NCBI RefSeq assembly: GCF_034424545.1
Contig: NZ_CP139970.1
Coordinates: forward strand, 2,976,001 to 3,040,000
Length of the DNA: 64,000 bases
Direction: 5' to 3'
Origin: Trinickia caryophylli
GTDB taxonomy: Bacteria > Pseudomonadota > Gammaproteobacteria > Burkholderiales > Burkholderiaceae
In this document: positions 9,031 through 19,211 of the stretch, piece after piece
Numbering within the stretch: the first letter of the stretch is position 1
Layout: the number at the start of each line of letters is the position of its first letter
Program-made: the position numbers and the translations under genes
Notes under the pieces: generated by a model
The model's database searches: none
The model's input: the letters and a program-made list of their open reading frames with translations, nothing else
Told to the model about the DNA's origin: nothing

Positions 9031-9571
9031 GGATGACTCCTAAAGATAAGTCCGAAGCCGGCCGCTTCGCCGCTTCGAAGAACCGGGAGGCCAGAGCACC
9101 TCTCCGATCTTGTTTACGGCAAACGTTTGCGACCCTTTCATAGGTGCGAATACCTATCTGTCTGATTACATCGGATGACGAATCATAGTGCCGCTCGCTG
9201 TTATGTCATGTTGTGATGTAAGGCGGTAAACAGGCTCAATTTGACGAATAAACGTGCGATGAAACGATCCGGAAATTTGATTCGGAGTACGAATCAAATA
9301 ATCTGAAAATGTAATACGAATAAATTTAGGATGCCGAACGATCTTGGAGAGCCGGAGCGCGTCGTTTCCATGCTGAAGGACTGCGGCGGCTGCCAGCGGG
9401 GCGAACGCCCGGCCGTTGCGGCGACAGCCGCTATGATGTGTACCGTGCGGCGGGTGAAGCCGCGCCCCATCTGGGCGCACGCGCCTCGTCGGGCGGGCGG
9501 CGAGTGCACGGGCGTCGCACCGCGTCATCCGGAAGCATCTCGACCCAACTTACGACAGACCTCCTCCAACC
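9031..9571. other. Divergent intergenic region between flp and FGGY kinase
   Basis: 541 bp without a convincing gene. The flp-proximal part carries the palindromes described separately. About 9160-9335 is clearly A/T-rich compared with the surroundings and probably contains the tad promoter. The kinase-proximal part returns to high GC and shows no recognisable operator. Open frames here lack family resemblance and ribosome-binding sites. Confidence 0.6.
9119..9130. promoter_or_regulatory. GCAAACGTTTGC palindrome upstream of flp
   Basis: A perfect 12-bp palindrome with a central CG, in the form used by LacI/GalR-family repressors (PurR-like boxes share this core). It lies 89 bp upstream of the flp start. 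A second short inverted repeat, ATAGGT-gcgaat-ACCTAT at 9140-9157, follows immediately. Binding by any particular regulator is inference. Confidence 0.4.
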
Positions 9572-11032
9572 ATGCGTTTTCTAGGCATCGATCTCGGCAC
9601 CGCTTCGTTGAAACTCGGCATTTTCGATGGGGAAGGGCGGCAATGCGCGTCGTCGGGTGCCGCCTATGCCGTCGAGACGCCTCACCCCGGCTGGGCGCAA
9701 ACACCCGTCGAGGCGTGGTGGCGCGCGCTCGTCGAGGCGGCGCACAAGCTGCCGGGAAGCGAGCGCGAGGCGGTTGCGGCAATCGGCATTGCGGGCCAGA
9801 TGCATGGCGTCGTGCTGGCGGACGACGCGGGCCGTGCCGTGCTTCCCGCGATGCTCTGGCCCGACACGCGTGCGGCAAGTCTCATGGATGCATGGCGAGC
9901 GCCGCAGCCGAACCCCGTGGCGCCCGGCATGGCCGGGCCGCTGCTGTGCTGGGCGATGCGCGAAGCGCCCGACGCGGCCGCGCGCGCGCGTTGGGCACTG
10001 CAACCGAAGGACTGGCTGCGCGTCGCGCTGGGTGGCGCGGTGGCGACCGACCCGTCCGATGCCTGCGCAACGGCACTGGCCGATGCTTGCGGCGAATGGG
10101 ACCGATCGCTGATCGACGCGCTGGGCCTGCCGGGGCGGTGGTTTGCGCCGCTGCACCGGAATGCGTACGTACCGGCTGGCGAGCTGTCGGGCGAGGCGGC
10201 GCGCGCGCTCGGGCTACCGGCGGGAATCATGATGGCCACGGGGGCCGCCGATACGGCAAGCGCGGCACTGGGCAGCGGCCTCGTGGGCGATGGGGATGCG
10301 CTCGTCACGACGGGCAGCGGCGGCCAGATCGTGGTGATCTCGTCGAGCGAGCCGCCGCCCGCGCGGGGCTTGCACCGCTACCGGAGCGCGACGGGGCAGT
10401 GGTATCGCATGGCGGCGATGCAAAACGTCGGCGTGGCGCTCGAAACCGTACGCGGCTGGCTTTCGTATGGCGCGTGGCCCGAGGCCTACGACGATGCGTT
10501 CGCGCACTCGGAGGCAGGCGCCTCGCTGTCGTTCCTGCCCTACCTGAGCGGCGAGCGCTCGCCCTGGATGAACCCGTTGGCGCGCGGCGGCTGGCTGGGC
10601 CTCGGCCTCGACGACACGCGGGGCTCGATGATGCGCGCGGCGTTCGAGGGAGTCGCCTTTTCGCTGCGTGCCGGGCTCGATGCGATCCGGGCGAGTGCCG
10701 GCACCGGCGGGTCCGATGTACGAGCGTCCGGCGTCCGGCGGCTGCGTCTGGCGGGCGGCGGGTCGGTGGACCCGCGCTGGCGCCAGTTGTTGGCGGATGC
10801 GCTCGACGCCGATCTCGACGCCGTGGATTGCCCGAACGTCGGCGCACGCGGTGCGGCGATCGTCGCCGGGCTGGCGTATGGCCATTGGCGCGAGGCGGAC
10901 CTCCCGGCGCTGGCGCCGCCTGCGTCGCGGGTGGCGGAGCCGCGCGGCGACGCCGCGCTGGCAGCACGCTATGCGCGCTTTCTGGATCTATACGGACGCA
11001 CCGAATCGTGGTTCGCCGAGCAGCCGCTTTGA
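9572..11032 (+). CDS. xylB: FGGY-family carbohydrate kinase (xylulokinase-like)
   Basis: 486-aa sugar kinase, most like xylulokinase (D-xylulose to xylulose 5-phosphate, ATP-dependent, cytosolic). The N-terminal FGGY domain starts [17 protein letters not shown] (phosphate loop), followed by [11 protein letters not shown] and [10 protein letters not shown]. The C-terminal domain contains [31 protein letters not shown] and [20 protein letters not shown], the family signatures. It is one of two such kinases in the window; the other (42608-44092) sits with arabinitol dehydrogenase. This copy has no obvious pathway partner, so the true substrate is uncertain. Confidence 0.8.
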   Translation: MRFLGIDLGTASLKLGIFDGEGRQCASSGAAYAVETPHPGWAQTPVEAWWRALVEAAHKLPGSEREAVAAIGIAGQMHGVVLADDAGRAVLPAMLWPDTRAASLMDAWRAPQPNPVAPGMAGPLLCWAMREAPDAAARARWALQPKDWLRVALGGAVATDPSDACATALADACGEWDRSLIDALGLPGRWFAPLHRNAYVPAGELSGEAARALGLPAGIMMATGAADTASAALGSGLVGDGDALVTTGSGGQIVVISSSEPPPARGLHRYRSATGQWYRMAAMQNVGVALETVRGWLSYGAWPEAYDDAFAHSEAGASLSFLPYLSGERSPWMNPLARGGWLGLGLDDTRGSMMRAAFEGVAFSLRAGLDAIRASAGTGGSDVRASGVRRLRLAGGGSVDPRWRQLLADALDADLDAVDCPNVGARGAAIVAGLAYGHWREADLPALAPPASRVAEPRGDAALAARYARFLDLYGRTESWFAEQPL

Positions 11033-11132
11033 CGAAATATCGGCAATGCACGCGCTCGTATGTGTGCAGCGGACCTCGGTTTTCGGCGATCATGTCCGGC
11101 TTGCCGATCACCGCATGAATCATCGAATTCGA

Positions 11133-11177
11133 TTCGGTTTCGGTTCGGTTCAGTTCAGTTCAGTTCAGTTCAGTTCG
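11133..11177. repeat. TTCAG pentanucleotide tandem repeat in adhC leader
   Basis: Five perfect TTCAG units (11149-11173), preceded by degenerate TTCGG units and followed by a partial unit. The array ends 7 bp before the AAGGAG ribosome-binding site of adhC, so it lies in the leader or promoter and not in coding sequence. Confidence 0.9.
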
Positions 11178-11198
11178 CGATACAAGGAGCCAGCATCG

Positions 11199-12305
<1,107 letters not shown>

Positions 12306-12325
12306 GGCTACACAGGAGGCGCACG

Positions 12326-13183
12326 ATGCTCGAACCCACCGCTTCGCACGCGTGCCATGGCGGCGTGCAACGCTTTTACCAGCACGAATCGAAGACGATC
12401 GGCCTGCCGATGCGGTTTTCCGTCTATCTGCCGCCGCAGGCGCAGCATGGGCGCGTGCCCGCACTCTTCTATCTGGCGGGGCTCACCTGCACGGAGGAGA
12501 CGTTCGCGATCAAGGCGGGCGCTCAGCGGGTCGCGGCGCGGCTCGGCATCGCGCTTGTCGCACCCGATACGAGCCCGCGCGGTGCCGGGATCGAAGGCGA
12601 GGCGGATGCGTGGGATTTCGGCGTCGGGGCCGGCTTTTACGTCGATGCCACGCGCGATCCGTGGTCGAAGCACTACCGCATGTACTCTTACGTGCGCGAC
12701 GAACTGCGCGAAACGGTGCTGGCGGAGTTGCCGATCGACGGCGCGCGCCTTGGCATCTTCGGCCATTCGATGGGCGGCCACGGCGCGCTCGTACTTGCAT
12801 TGCGCAATCCGGGCCTTTATCGGTCCGTGTCGGCATTCGCGCCGATTGCCGCGCCGATGCGCTGCCCCTGGGGCGAAAAGGCGTTCTCGGGGTATCTCGG
12901 CGAGGATCGCGAGGCGTGGCGACAATATGACGCAAGCGAGCTCGTCGCGCGCGCCGATGCGGCGCGTTTCGAGGACGGCATTTTGATCGACCAGGGCCTC
13001 GCCGACAAATTCCGTGTGGAGCAGTTGCACCCGGATGCGTTCGAGGCCGCGTGCCTGAAGGCCGGGCAGCCGTTGACGATGCGCCGCCACGAGGGCTACG
13101 ACCACGGCTACTATTTCATTTCGACCTTCATCGAAGATCATCTCGCGCACCACGCGCGGGCGTTGTCGCTCGGCTTCGTCTGA
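12326..13183 (+). CDS. fghA: S-formylglutathione hydrolase
   Basis: 285-aa esterase-D-type alpha/beta hydrolase that splits S-formylglutathione into formate and glutathione. The nucleophile motif GHSMGGHGAL is present. The remaining triad candidates lie in LIDQGLADKF (Asp) and YDHGYYF (His). The N-terminal YLAGLTCTEETF and DTSPRGAGI form the oxyanion-hole region typical of this family. An AGGAGG site precedes the ATG. It forms a two-gene unit with adhC for formaldehyde detoxification. Confidence 0.94.
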   Translation: MLEPTASHACHGGVQRFYQHESKTIGLPMRFSVYLPPQAQHGRVPALFYLAGLTCTEETFAIKAGAQRVAARLGIALVAPDTSPRGAGIEGEADAWDFGVGAGFYVDATRDPWSKHYRMYSYVRDELRETVLAELPIDGARLGIFGHSMGGHGALVLALRNPGLYRSVSAFAPIAAPMRCPWGEKAFSGYLGEDREAWRQYDASELVARADAARFEDGILIDQGLADKFRVEQLHPDAFEAACLKAGQPLTMRRHEGYDHGYYFISTFIEDHLAHHARALSLGFV

Positions 13184-13304
13184 GCGCGGCATGCCGTCGC
13201 GTGCTACGATCGGAACCCCACTCGCTTTCGCTGCGCTTCTCGCGGCCGGTATGGCGCGAAGCGCGCGCGGGCAGCGTGCACTTGCGTGACGCGAACCGAT
13301 CAGC

Positions 13305-14060
13305 ATGCCTATTCACTATCTGCGCGGATTCACCGCGCCCGAGCGCACAGTCGAGACCAACCGCCGGCTGGGGCGTTCGCTCGCCTTCGTCGCCGGCGCG
13401 GCCAACGCCGGCGGTTTTCTGGCCGTTGGCCAATATACGTCGCATATGTCGGGTATCGTCTCGTCGATGCCCGACAGTGTCGCGGTCGGTGACATCGGCA
13501 TGGCCGCGGCGGGGCTCGCATCCCTCGTGTCGTTCCTCGTCGGTGCCGCTACCTCGGCCGTCATGATCAATTGGGGGCGGCGGCGCGAGCTGCGCAGCCT
13601 GTATGCGATGCCGCTGCTGTTGGAGGCGAGTCTGCTGCTGATCTTCGGGCTGCTCGGCTCCAATCTCGAGGGCCACCGGGTGCTGTTCGTGCCCGCTACC
13701 GTGGCGCTGCTTTGCTATGTGATGGGCTTGCAGAACGCCATGATCACGAAGATCTCGAAGGCGGAGATTCGCACGACCCACGTGACGGGGCTCGTGACCG
13801 ACATCGGCATCGAACTCGGCAAGCTCATCTATTGGAACAGCGCGCGCAGCGGCTCGATGAACGATGCGGCGTTCGTGCGCTGCGACCGCCAGCGCCTTGC
13901 ACTGCTGGCATCGCTGCTCGCGGCGTTCGTGGGTGGCGGCCTGGCCGGCGCCATCGGCTTCAAGCACCTCGGATTCGTCTCCACGCTGCCGCTCGCCACG
14001 ATTCTCGTCGCGCTTGCGGTCGTCCCGCTGATGGACGATGTCATGGGGCAGTCGGCATAG
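13305..14060 (+). CDS. YoaK/DUF1275-family membrane protein
   Basis: 251-aa predicted inner-membrane protein with about six hydrophobic helices. The family signatures are LAFVAGAANAGGFLAVGQYTSHMSG and LLCYVMGLQNAMITKISKAEIRTTHVTGLVTD. DUF1275/YoaK proteins are widespread and their transport function is not established. It lies between fghA and the polyol operon on the same strand, but a 121-bp gap before it and a 328-bp promoter region after it suggest independent transcription. Confidence 0.8.
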   Translation: MPIHYLRGFTAPERTVETNRRLGRSLAFVAGAANAGGFLAVGQYTSHMSGIVSSMPDSVAVGDIGMAAAGLASLVSFLVGAATSAVMINWGRRRELRSLYAMPLLLEASLLLIFGLLGSNLEGHRVLFVPATVALLCYVMGLQNAMITKISKAEIRTTHVTGLVTDIGIELGKLIYWNSARSGSMNDAAFVRCDRQRLALLASLLAAFVGGGLAGAIGFKHLGFVSTLPLATILVALAVVPLMDDVMGQSA

Positions 14061-14388
14061 CGAAGCGCTGGGCGGCACGCCGCGTCGGGCGGTTCGACAT
14101 CGCCGCCGAGCCTCACGCCTTCTCACCTTCGAGCGAAACAGCCCCCCGGGCAGGCGTTCCGAGCCACCAATCTACCGTCAGATTGGGATTGCCTCCTTCA
14201 CTCGCGATACGTGTAAACCCTCTCGCATCGCACCATCGAAAACCGCCTCGCCAACCTTGACAGGCCCCGGCGCGTATCCGATCATTCGACCACAAGACGA
14301 GCAAATGCTCGCGTGCTGGGCGATCGCTCGCGCGATGAGCGGCAGAGAAATCAATACGGGTCAATTCATTACCCAACGGAGACGATTC
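14061..14388. other. Promoter region of the polyol operon
   Basis: 328 bp without a gene. Its downstream half contains the -35/-10 promoter and operator-like element annotated at 14257-14310. A GGAGAC ribosome-binding site precedes the GTG at 14389. Nothing else was recognised in the upstream half. Confidence 0.6.
14257..14310 (+). promoter_or_regulatory. Polyol operon promoter with probable SorC operator
   Basis: A consensus -35 TTGACA (14257-14262) is followed after exactly 17 bp by a weak -10 GATCAT (14280-14285). The element CGTATCCGATCATTCG (14273-14288) then precedes GAGCAAATGCTC (14299-14310), which has 5-bp inverted arms. The same arrangement occurs before the arabinitol dehydrogenase operon (45696-45643, reading the other way) with identical spacings. 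The GARCAAAWG core resembles SorC/DeoR-type operators; the weak -10 fits activator-dependent control. Confidence 0.65.
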
Positions 14389-15165
14389 GTGAGACTGCAC
14401 GAAAAGGTGGCGATCCTGACTGGCGCGGCCAGCGGCATCGGCGAAGCGGTGGCGCAACGCTATCTCGAGGAAGGCGCGCGCTGTGTGCTCGTGGACGTGA
14501 AGCCCGCCGACACCTTCGCCCAGCCGCTCGTCGAGCGCTATGGTGAGCGCGTGCATGCCGTCACGGCGGACATCACGCGGCGTGAAGACATCGGCCGCGT
14601 CGTCGCCACCGCGGTCGACCGTTTCGGTGGGATCGACATCCTCTTCAACAATGCGGCCATCTTCGACATGCGCCCGCTGCTCGACGAATCCTGGGAAATC
14701 TTCGACCGGCTCTTCGCCGTGAACGTAAAAGGCATGTTCTTCCTCATGCAGGCGGTGGCCGCGCGCATGGTCGAGCAGGGCCGGGGCGGCAAGATCGTCA
14801 ATATGTCGTCGCAGGCGGGCAGGCGCGGGGAAGCCCTCGTTTCCCACTACTGCGCGACGAAGGCGGCCGTCATCAGTTACACGCAATCGGCGGCGCTCGC
14901 GCTCGCCCCGCACCGGATCAACGTCAACGGCATCGCGCCGGGCGTTGTCGATACCCCGATGTGGGAGCAGGTAGATGCGCTTTTCGCACGCTACGAAAAC
15001 CGGCCCGTCGGCGAGAAAAAGCGTCTCGTCGGCGAAGCCGTCCCGCTCGGGCGCATGGGTTTGCCGGCCGATCTGACCGGCGCCGCGCTCTTTCTGGCCT
15101 CGACGGACGCAGACTACATCACTGCGCAGACGTTGAACGTGGACGGCGGCAACTGGATGAGCTGA
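14389..15165 (+). CDS. smoS: SDR polyol dehydrogenase (sorbitol/iditol dehydrogenase-like)
   Basis: 258-aa short-chain dehydrogenase, very similar in pattern to SmoS-type NAD-dependent sorbitol (L-iditol) dehydrogenases. Motifs are the nucleotide-binding TGAASGIG, DILFNNAAI, the catalytic Ser in NMSSQAGRRG and Tyr/Lys in YCATKAA. The end LNVDGGNWMS is typical of the SDR C-terminus. The start is a GTG because a GGAGAC site precedes it and the frame upstream is promoter sequence. It heads the polyol ABC operon, implying oxidation of the imported polyol to a ketose. Confidence 0.82.
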   Translation: MRLHEKVAILTGAASGIGEAVAQRYLEEGARCVLVDVKPADTFAQPLVERYGERVHAVTADITRREDIGRVVATAVDRFGGIDILFNNAAIFDMRPLLDESWEIFDRLFAVNVKGMFFLMQAVAARMVEQGRGGKIVNMSSQAGRRGEALVSHYCATKAAVISYTQSAALALAPHRINVNGIAPGVVDTPMWEQVDALFARYENRPVGEKKRLVGEAVPLGRMGLPADLTGAALFLASTDADYITAQTLNVDGGNWMS

Positions 15166-15232
15166 ATCACGCGGCACCCGTGGCCGCACCCCTGTGCAAT
15201 CCCTCACAACGTACAAGAGAAGGAGACAAGCG

Positions 15233-16567
15233 ATGCATACCCGATTCGGTTCTGCCCGGCGCTTCGCGCGCCACGCATTCGCGGCGGCGGCGCTCGCCGC
15301 GGCGGCGGCTGGTGCGTCCGCCGCCACGATCACGATCGCCGTGGTCAACAATCCCGACATGATCGAGATGAAGAAGCTCTCCTCGGACTTCGAGAAGAGC
15401 AACCCGGACATCAAGCTCAATTGGGTCGTGCTCGAAGAGAACGTGCTGCGGCAGCGCGCGACCACGGACATTGCGACCAAGAGCGGCCAGTTCGACGTGA
15501 TGATGATCGGCGCCTATGAGGCGCCGCAGTGGGGCAAGCGCGGCTGGCTCACGCCGATGACGGGCCTGCCGAAGGACTACGACGAGAGCGACGTCCTCAA
15601 GCCGGTGCGCGACAGCCTTTCGGACGGCGGTACGCTTTACGCGTTGCCGTTTTACGCCGAAAGCTCGATGACGTTCTACCGCAAGGACCTGTTCGCGGCC
15701 AAGGGCCTCACGATGCCGGCCAAGCCGACGTACGAGCAGATCCAGCAATTCGCCGACAAGCTCACGGACAAGGCGAACGGCGTCTACGGCATCTGCCTGC
15801 GCGGCAAAGCTGGGTGGGGCGAGAACATGGCGTATCTCACGACGCTCGTCAACACTTATGGCGGCCGTTGGTTCGACGAGAAATGGCACGCGCAGCTGAC
15901 CTCACCCGAATGGAAAAAGGCCGTCAACTTCTACGTCGATCTGATGAAGAAGGATGGCCCGCCGGGAGCCAGCTCGAACGGTTTCAACGAGAACCTGACC
16001 CTGATGTCCTCCGGCAAGTGCGCGATGTGGATCGATGCGACGGTGGCGGCCGGCATGCTCTATAACAAGAGTCAGTCCCAGGTGGCCGACAAGATCGGTT
16101 TTGCCGCCGCGCCGACGGCGGTCACGCAAAACGGCTCGCATTGGCTGTGGGCCTGGGCGCTCGCCATTCCGAAGACGTCGAAACAGGCCGATGCCGCCAA
16201 GAAGTTCATCGCCTGGGCGACGGGCAAGCCGTACATCGAGCTCGTGGCCAAGGATGAAGGCTGGGCGTCGGTGCCGCCGGGCACGCGTCAGTCGACCTAC
16301 GACCGGCCCGAATACAAGCAGGCTGCGCCGTTCAGCGACTTCGTGCAAAACGCGATCAAGACGGCCGATCCGCTTCACCCGACGGCCAAGCCGGTTCCCT
16401 ATACCGGCGTGCAGTTCGTCGGCATTCCCGAATTCCAGTCGTTCGGGACCGTGGTCGGCCAGAGCATCTCGGGTGCGCTGGCGGGCCAGATGAGCGTCGA
16501 TCAGGCGCTCGCGGCCGGCAATGCGGCGGCCGACCGCGCCGTGCGCCAGGCCGGGTATCAGAAGTAA
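15233..16567 (+). CDS. smoE: Polyol ABC transporter substrate-binding protein
   Basis: 444-aa periplasmic binding protein of the sorbitol/mannitol (SmoE) type, family 1 extracellular solute-binding. It has a cleavable signal peptide (AFAAAALAAAAAGASAA) followed by ITIAVVNNPDMIEMKKL, then conserved stretches LPFYAESSMTFYRKDLF and SSGKCAMWIDATVAAGML. A strong AAGGAGA site 6 bp before the ATG fixes the start. It is the first transporter gene, 67 bp after the dehydrogenase and followed by two permeases. Confidence 0.9.
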   Translation: MHTRFGSARRFARHAFAAAALAAAAAGASAATITIAVVNNPDMIEMKKLSSDFEKSNPDIKLNWVVLEENVLRQRATTDIATKSGQFDVMMIGAYEAPQWGKRGWLTPMTGLPKDYDESDVLKPVRDSLSDGGTLYALPFYAESSMTFYRKDLFAAKGLTMPAKPTYEQIQQFADKLTDKANGVYGICLRGKAGWGENMAYLTTLVNTYGGRWFDEKWHAQLTSPEWKKAVNFYVDLMKKDGPPGASSNGFNENLTLMSSGKCAMWIDATVAAGMLYNKSQSQVADKIGFAAAPTAVTQNGSHWLWAWALAIPKTSKQADAAKKFIAWATGKPYIELVAKDEGWASVPPGTRQSTYDRPEYKQAAPFSDFVQNAIKTADPLHPTAKPVPYTGVQFVGIPEFQSFGTVVGQSISGALAGQMSVDQALAAGNAAADRAVRQAGYQK

Positions 16568-16687
16568 CGTCGGCGCGGGCAGGCTTCGCGCCAGCCCGCG
16601 CTTGCCGGCCGCGCTCCGTTGTCGAACGACCGGGCGCGGCCCGGCACCGATGCAAACGCAAGCATGAATCAGGAGGCCGCGACGATC

Positions 16688-17623
16688 ATGCGACATCTTC
16701 ATCTCCCTATCTCGCACGCCGAGCCCGCGCCCAATACGCCGGGTGTCGAGCGGCGCATCGGTTCGAACCGATGGCTCGCCGCGCCTTCGGTGGCGGCTCT
16801 CGTACTGTGGATGGCGATACCGCTCGCGATGACGATCTGGTATTCGCTGTCGCGCTACAACCTGCTGAACCCCGACCAGAAGGGGTTTGCCGGGCTCGAC
16901 AACTACCATTACCTGATCACGGATCCGGCCTTCGGGCCATCGATCGTCAACACGCTCGAGCTGATCGGCTCGGTGCTCGTCATTACCGTCGTGGGCGGGG
17001 TGCTGATGGCGATCCTTTTCGATCGCAAGTTCATCGGACAGGGCATTGCACGGCTGCTGGCCATCGCGCCGTTCTTCGTGATGCCGACGGTGAGCGCGCT
17101 GATCTGGAAGAACATGATGCTGCACCCGGTGTATGGCGTCGTGGCCGCGGCGATGCGAGCGTTCGGCATGCAACCGGTGGATTGGTTCGCCACCTACCCG
17201 CTCGCGGCGATCATCGTGATCGTCGCATGGCAATGGCTGCCGTTCGCGTTCCTCATCCTCTTCACGGCGATCCAGTCGCTCGACGAAGAACAAAAGGAAG
17301 CCGCGCGCATCGACGGCGCCGGGCCGATCGCGATGTTCTTCTACATCACGCTGCCTCACCTGAAGCGCGCGATCGCCGTCGTGGTGATGATGGAGACGAT
17401 CTTCCTGCTTTCGATCTTCGCCGAAATCTATACGACGACCTCCGGCGGCCCTGGTACCGCCACGACCAACCTGTCGTACCTCATTTACGCGCTCGGCCTG
17501 CAGCAGTTCGACGTCGGGCTTGCATCGGCGGGCGGGATTCTCGCGGTCGTGCTGGCGAATGTCGTCGCGTTCTTCCTCGTGCGCATGCTCGCGAAGAACC
17601 TCAAAGGGGAGTACGAAAAATGA
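16688..17623 (+). CDS. smoF: Polyol ABC transporter permease (SmoF-like)
   Basis: 311-aa inner-membrane permease of the MalF-type family. Membrane segments include VAALVLWMAIPLAMTIWYSL, LIGSVLVITVVGGVLMAILF and AIIVIVAWQWLPFAFLILF. The EAA loop, which contacts the ATPase, reads QKEAARIDGAGPIAMFFYITLPHL. The start at 16688 is preferred because an AGGAGG lies about 11 bp upstream; a second in-frame ATG at 16664 is possible. Its stop overlaps the next permease start by 4 bp. Confidence 0.88.
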   Translation: MRHLHLPISHAEPAPNTPGVERRIGSNRWLAAPSVAALVLWMAIPLAMTIWYSLSRYNLLNPDQKGFAGLDNYHYLITDPAFGPSIVNTLELIGSVLVITVVGGVLMAILFDRKFIGQGIARLLAIAPFFVMPTVSALIWKNMMLHPVYGVVAAAMRAFGMQPVDWFATYPLAAIIVIVAWQWLPFAFLILFTAIQSLDEEQKEAARIDGAGPIAMFFYITLPHLKRAIAVVVMMETIFLLSIFAEIYTTTSGGPGTATTNLSYLIYALGLQQFDVGLASAGGILAVVLANVVAFFLVRMLAKNLKGEYEK

Positions 17624-18474
17624 CCCAACCCACCTTGCCCGCCGCGCGGCCGTTCGCGTCGCCGCTCGACGTCTTCAAGCGCGTCATTCCCGGCGCGCTC
17701 GCCTGGATCATCGCGCTCGCGCTCTTCTTTCCGATCTTCTGGATGACGATCACGGCGTTCAAGACCGAGCGCGATGCCTATTCGTTGTCGCTGATCTTTT
17801 CGCCGACATTCGAGAGCTTTCGCGAGGTGTTCGCGCGCAGCGATTATTTCGCGTTCGCGGGCAACTCGATTCTGATCTCGGTCGGCGTGACGGCGCTGTG
17901 CCTCGTGCTCGCGGTGCCGGCGGCCTATACGATGGCGTTTTTTCCGACGCGCCGCACGCAAAAGCTGCTGCTCTGGATGCTCTCGACGAAGATGATGCCG
18001 TCGGTGGGCGTGCTCGTGCCGATCTACCTGCTGTGGAAGAGCGCCGGCCTGCTCGATACCGTGTGGGGCCTCGTCATCGTCTACACGCTGATGAACCTGC
18101 CGATCGCCGTATGGATGGCGTTCACGTACTTCAACGAGATTCCGCGCGACATTCTCGAGGCGGGGCGCATCGACGGCGCAGCCACCTGGCAGGAAATCGT
18201 CTATCTGCTGATGCCGATGGCGCTGCCAGGGCTTGCGTCCACCGCGCTGCTGCTCGTAATTCTGTCGTGGAACGAAGCGTTCTGGAGCATCAATCTTTCG
18301 AGTTCCAACGCCGCGCCGCTCACTGTGTTCATCGCCTCCTATTCGAGCCCCGAAGGGCTCTTCTGGGCGAAGCTCTCGGCGGCTTCGCTGCTGGCCGTCG
18401 CGCCGATTCTGCTTGTCGGCTGGGTTTCGCAGAAGCAGCTCGTGCGCGGCCTGACGTTCGGGGCGGTCAAATGA
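17620..18474 (+). CDS. smoG: Polyol ABC transporter permease (SmoG-like)
   Basis: 284-aa MalG-type permease, partner of the preceding subunit. An N-terminal membrane segment (LAWIIALALFFPIFWMTITAF) is followed by further helices. The EAA loop is DILEAGRIDGAATWQEIVYLLMPMALPGL. The C-terminus [11 protein letters not shown] is usual for sorbitol/mannitol systems. Start and stop overlap the neighbouring genes by 4 bp, so translation is probably coupled through smoF, smoG and the phosphatase gene. Confidence 0.9.
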   Translation: MTQPTLPAARPFASPLDVFKRVIPGALAWIIALALFFPIFWMTITAFKTERDAYSLSLIFSPTFESFREVFARSDYFAFAGNSILISVGVTALCLVLAVPAAYTMAFFPTRRTQKLLLWMLSTKMMPSVGVLVPIYLLWKSAGLLDTVWGLVIVYTLMNLPIAVWMAFTYFNEIPRDILEAGRIDGAATWQEIVYLLMPMALPGLASTALLLVILSWNEAFWSINLSSSNAAPLTVFIASYSSPEGLFWAKLSAASLLAVAPILLVGWVSQKQLVRGLTFGAVK

Positions 18475-19211
18475 CGGATATCGACGTGCGTACCGATCGC
18501 GTGCTGATCTGCGACTGCGATGGCGTGCTCATCGACAGCGAGGCCGTGGCCGCGCGCATGCTCATTCAAGAGCTCACCCAGCGCTGGCCCGACGCCGACG
18601 TCGAGCCCGTGGTCATGCCGCTGCTCGGGCTGCGCATCGAGCGCGTGCTCGGCGATAGCGCGGCCGTGCTCGGCAAGACACTCGAGGCCGGTGAAATCGA
18701 GGCGATTCGCCATGCCGTCGAGGCCGCCGCGCGCAATGCCCCGATGGTCGAGGGCGTGTCAACGGCGCTCGAACGGGTGCCGTTGACGAAGGCCTGCGCA
18801 AGCAACAGCTACACGGGCTACGTGCAAGCCGTGCTTGCCCGTACGGGCCTGGCGCGCTTTTTCGGCGATCGGCTTTTTTGCGCGGATCGGGTGCCCAAGC
18901 CGAAGCCGGCGCCGGACGTTTATCTCGCGGCGGCGCAAGGACTCGGTGTCATGGCCGGCGCGTGCCTCGTCGTCGAAGACAGCGTGGCTGGCGTGGCCGC
19001 CGCGAGTGCGGCCGGCATGCAAGTGTTGGGATTCACGGGCGGCACGCATACGGGCGACCGGCATCTGGCGGCACTCGTCGAAGCGGGCGCCATCCACGTG
19101 TTCGACGAAATGCGGCAATTGCCGCTCATCGTCGAGCGCTGGCTCGAAGCGGGCATTGGATCCGCGCGGGCATTCACGGATAGGAAAGGAGACGAATCAT
19201 GGCAAGCGTGA
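18471..19211 (+). CDS. HAD-family sugar phosphatase in polyol operon
   Basis: 246-aa HAD-superfamily phosphatase (beta-phosphoglucomutase/GPP-like subgroup). Motif I is [11 protein letters not shown] with both catalytic Asp. Motif II is in CASNSYTGY. Motif III Lys is in [12 protein letters not shown]. Motif IV is [13 protein letters not shown] helical cap follows motif I. Its position between the permease and ATPase genes is typical of polyol transport operons of Rhizobiales and Burkholderiales. The substrate is unknown; dephosphorylation of an overflow sugar phosphate is a guess. Confidence 0.82.
   Translation: MTDIDVRTDRVLICDCDGVLIDSEAVAARMLIQELTQRWPDADVEPVVMPLLGLRIERVLGDSAAVLGKTLEAGEIEAIRHAVEAAARNAPMVEGVSTALERVPLTKACASNSYTGYVQAVLARTGLARFFGDRLFCADRVPKPKPAPDVYLAAAQGLGVMAGACLVVEDSVAGVAAASAAGMQVLGFTGGTHTGDRHLAALVEAGAIHVFDEMRQLPLIVERWLEAGIGSARAFTDRKGDESWQA

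Noticed and set aside
9166..9528. A 120-codon minus-strand frame between flp and the kinase gene
   Set aside because: It crosses the A/T-rich promoter region, changes composition midway and resembles no family.
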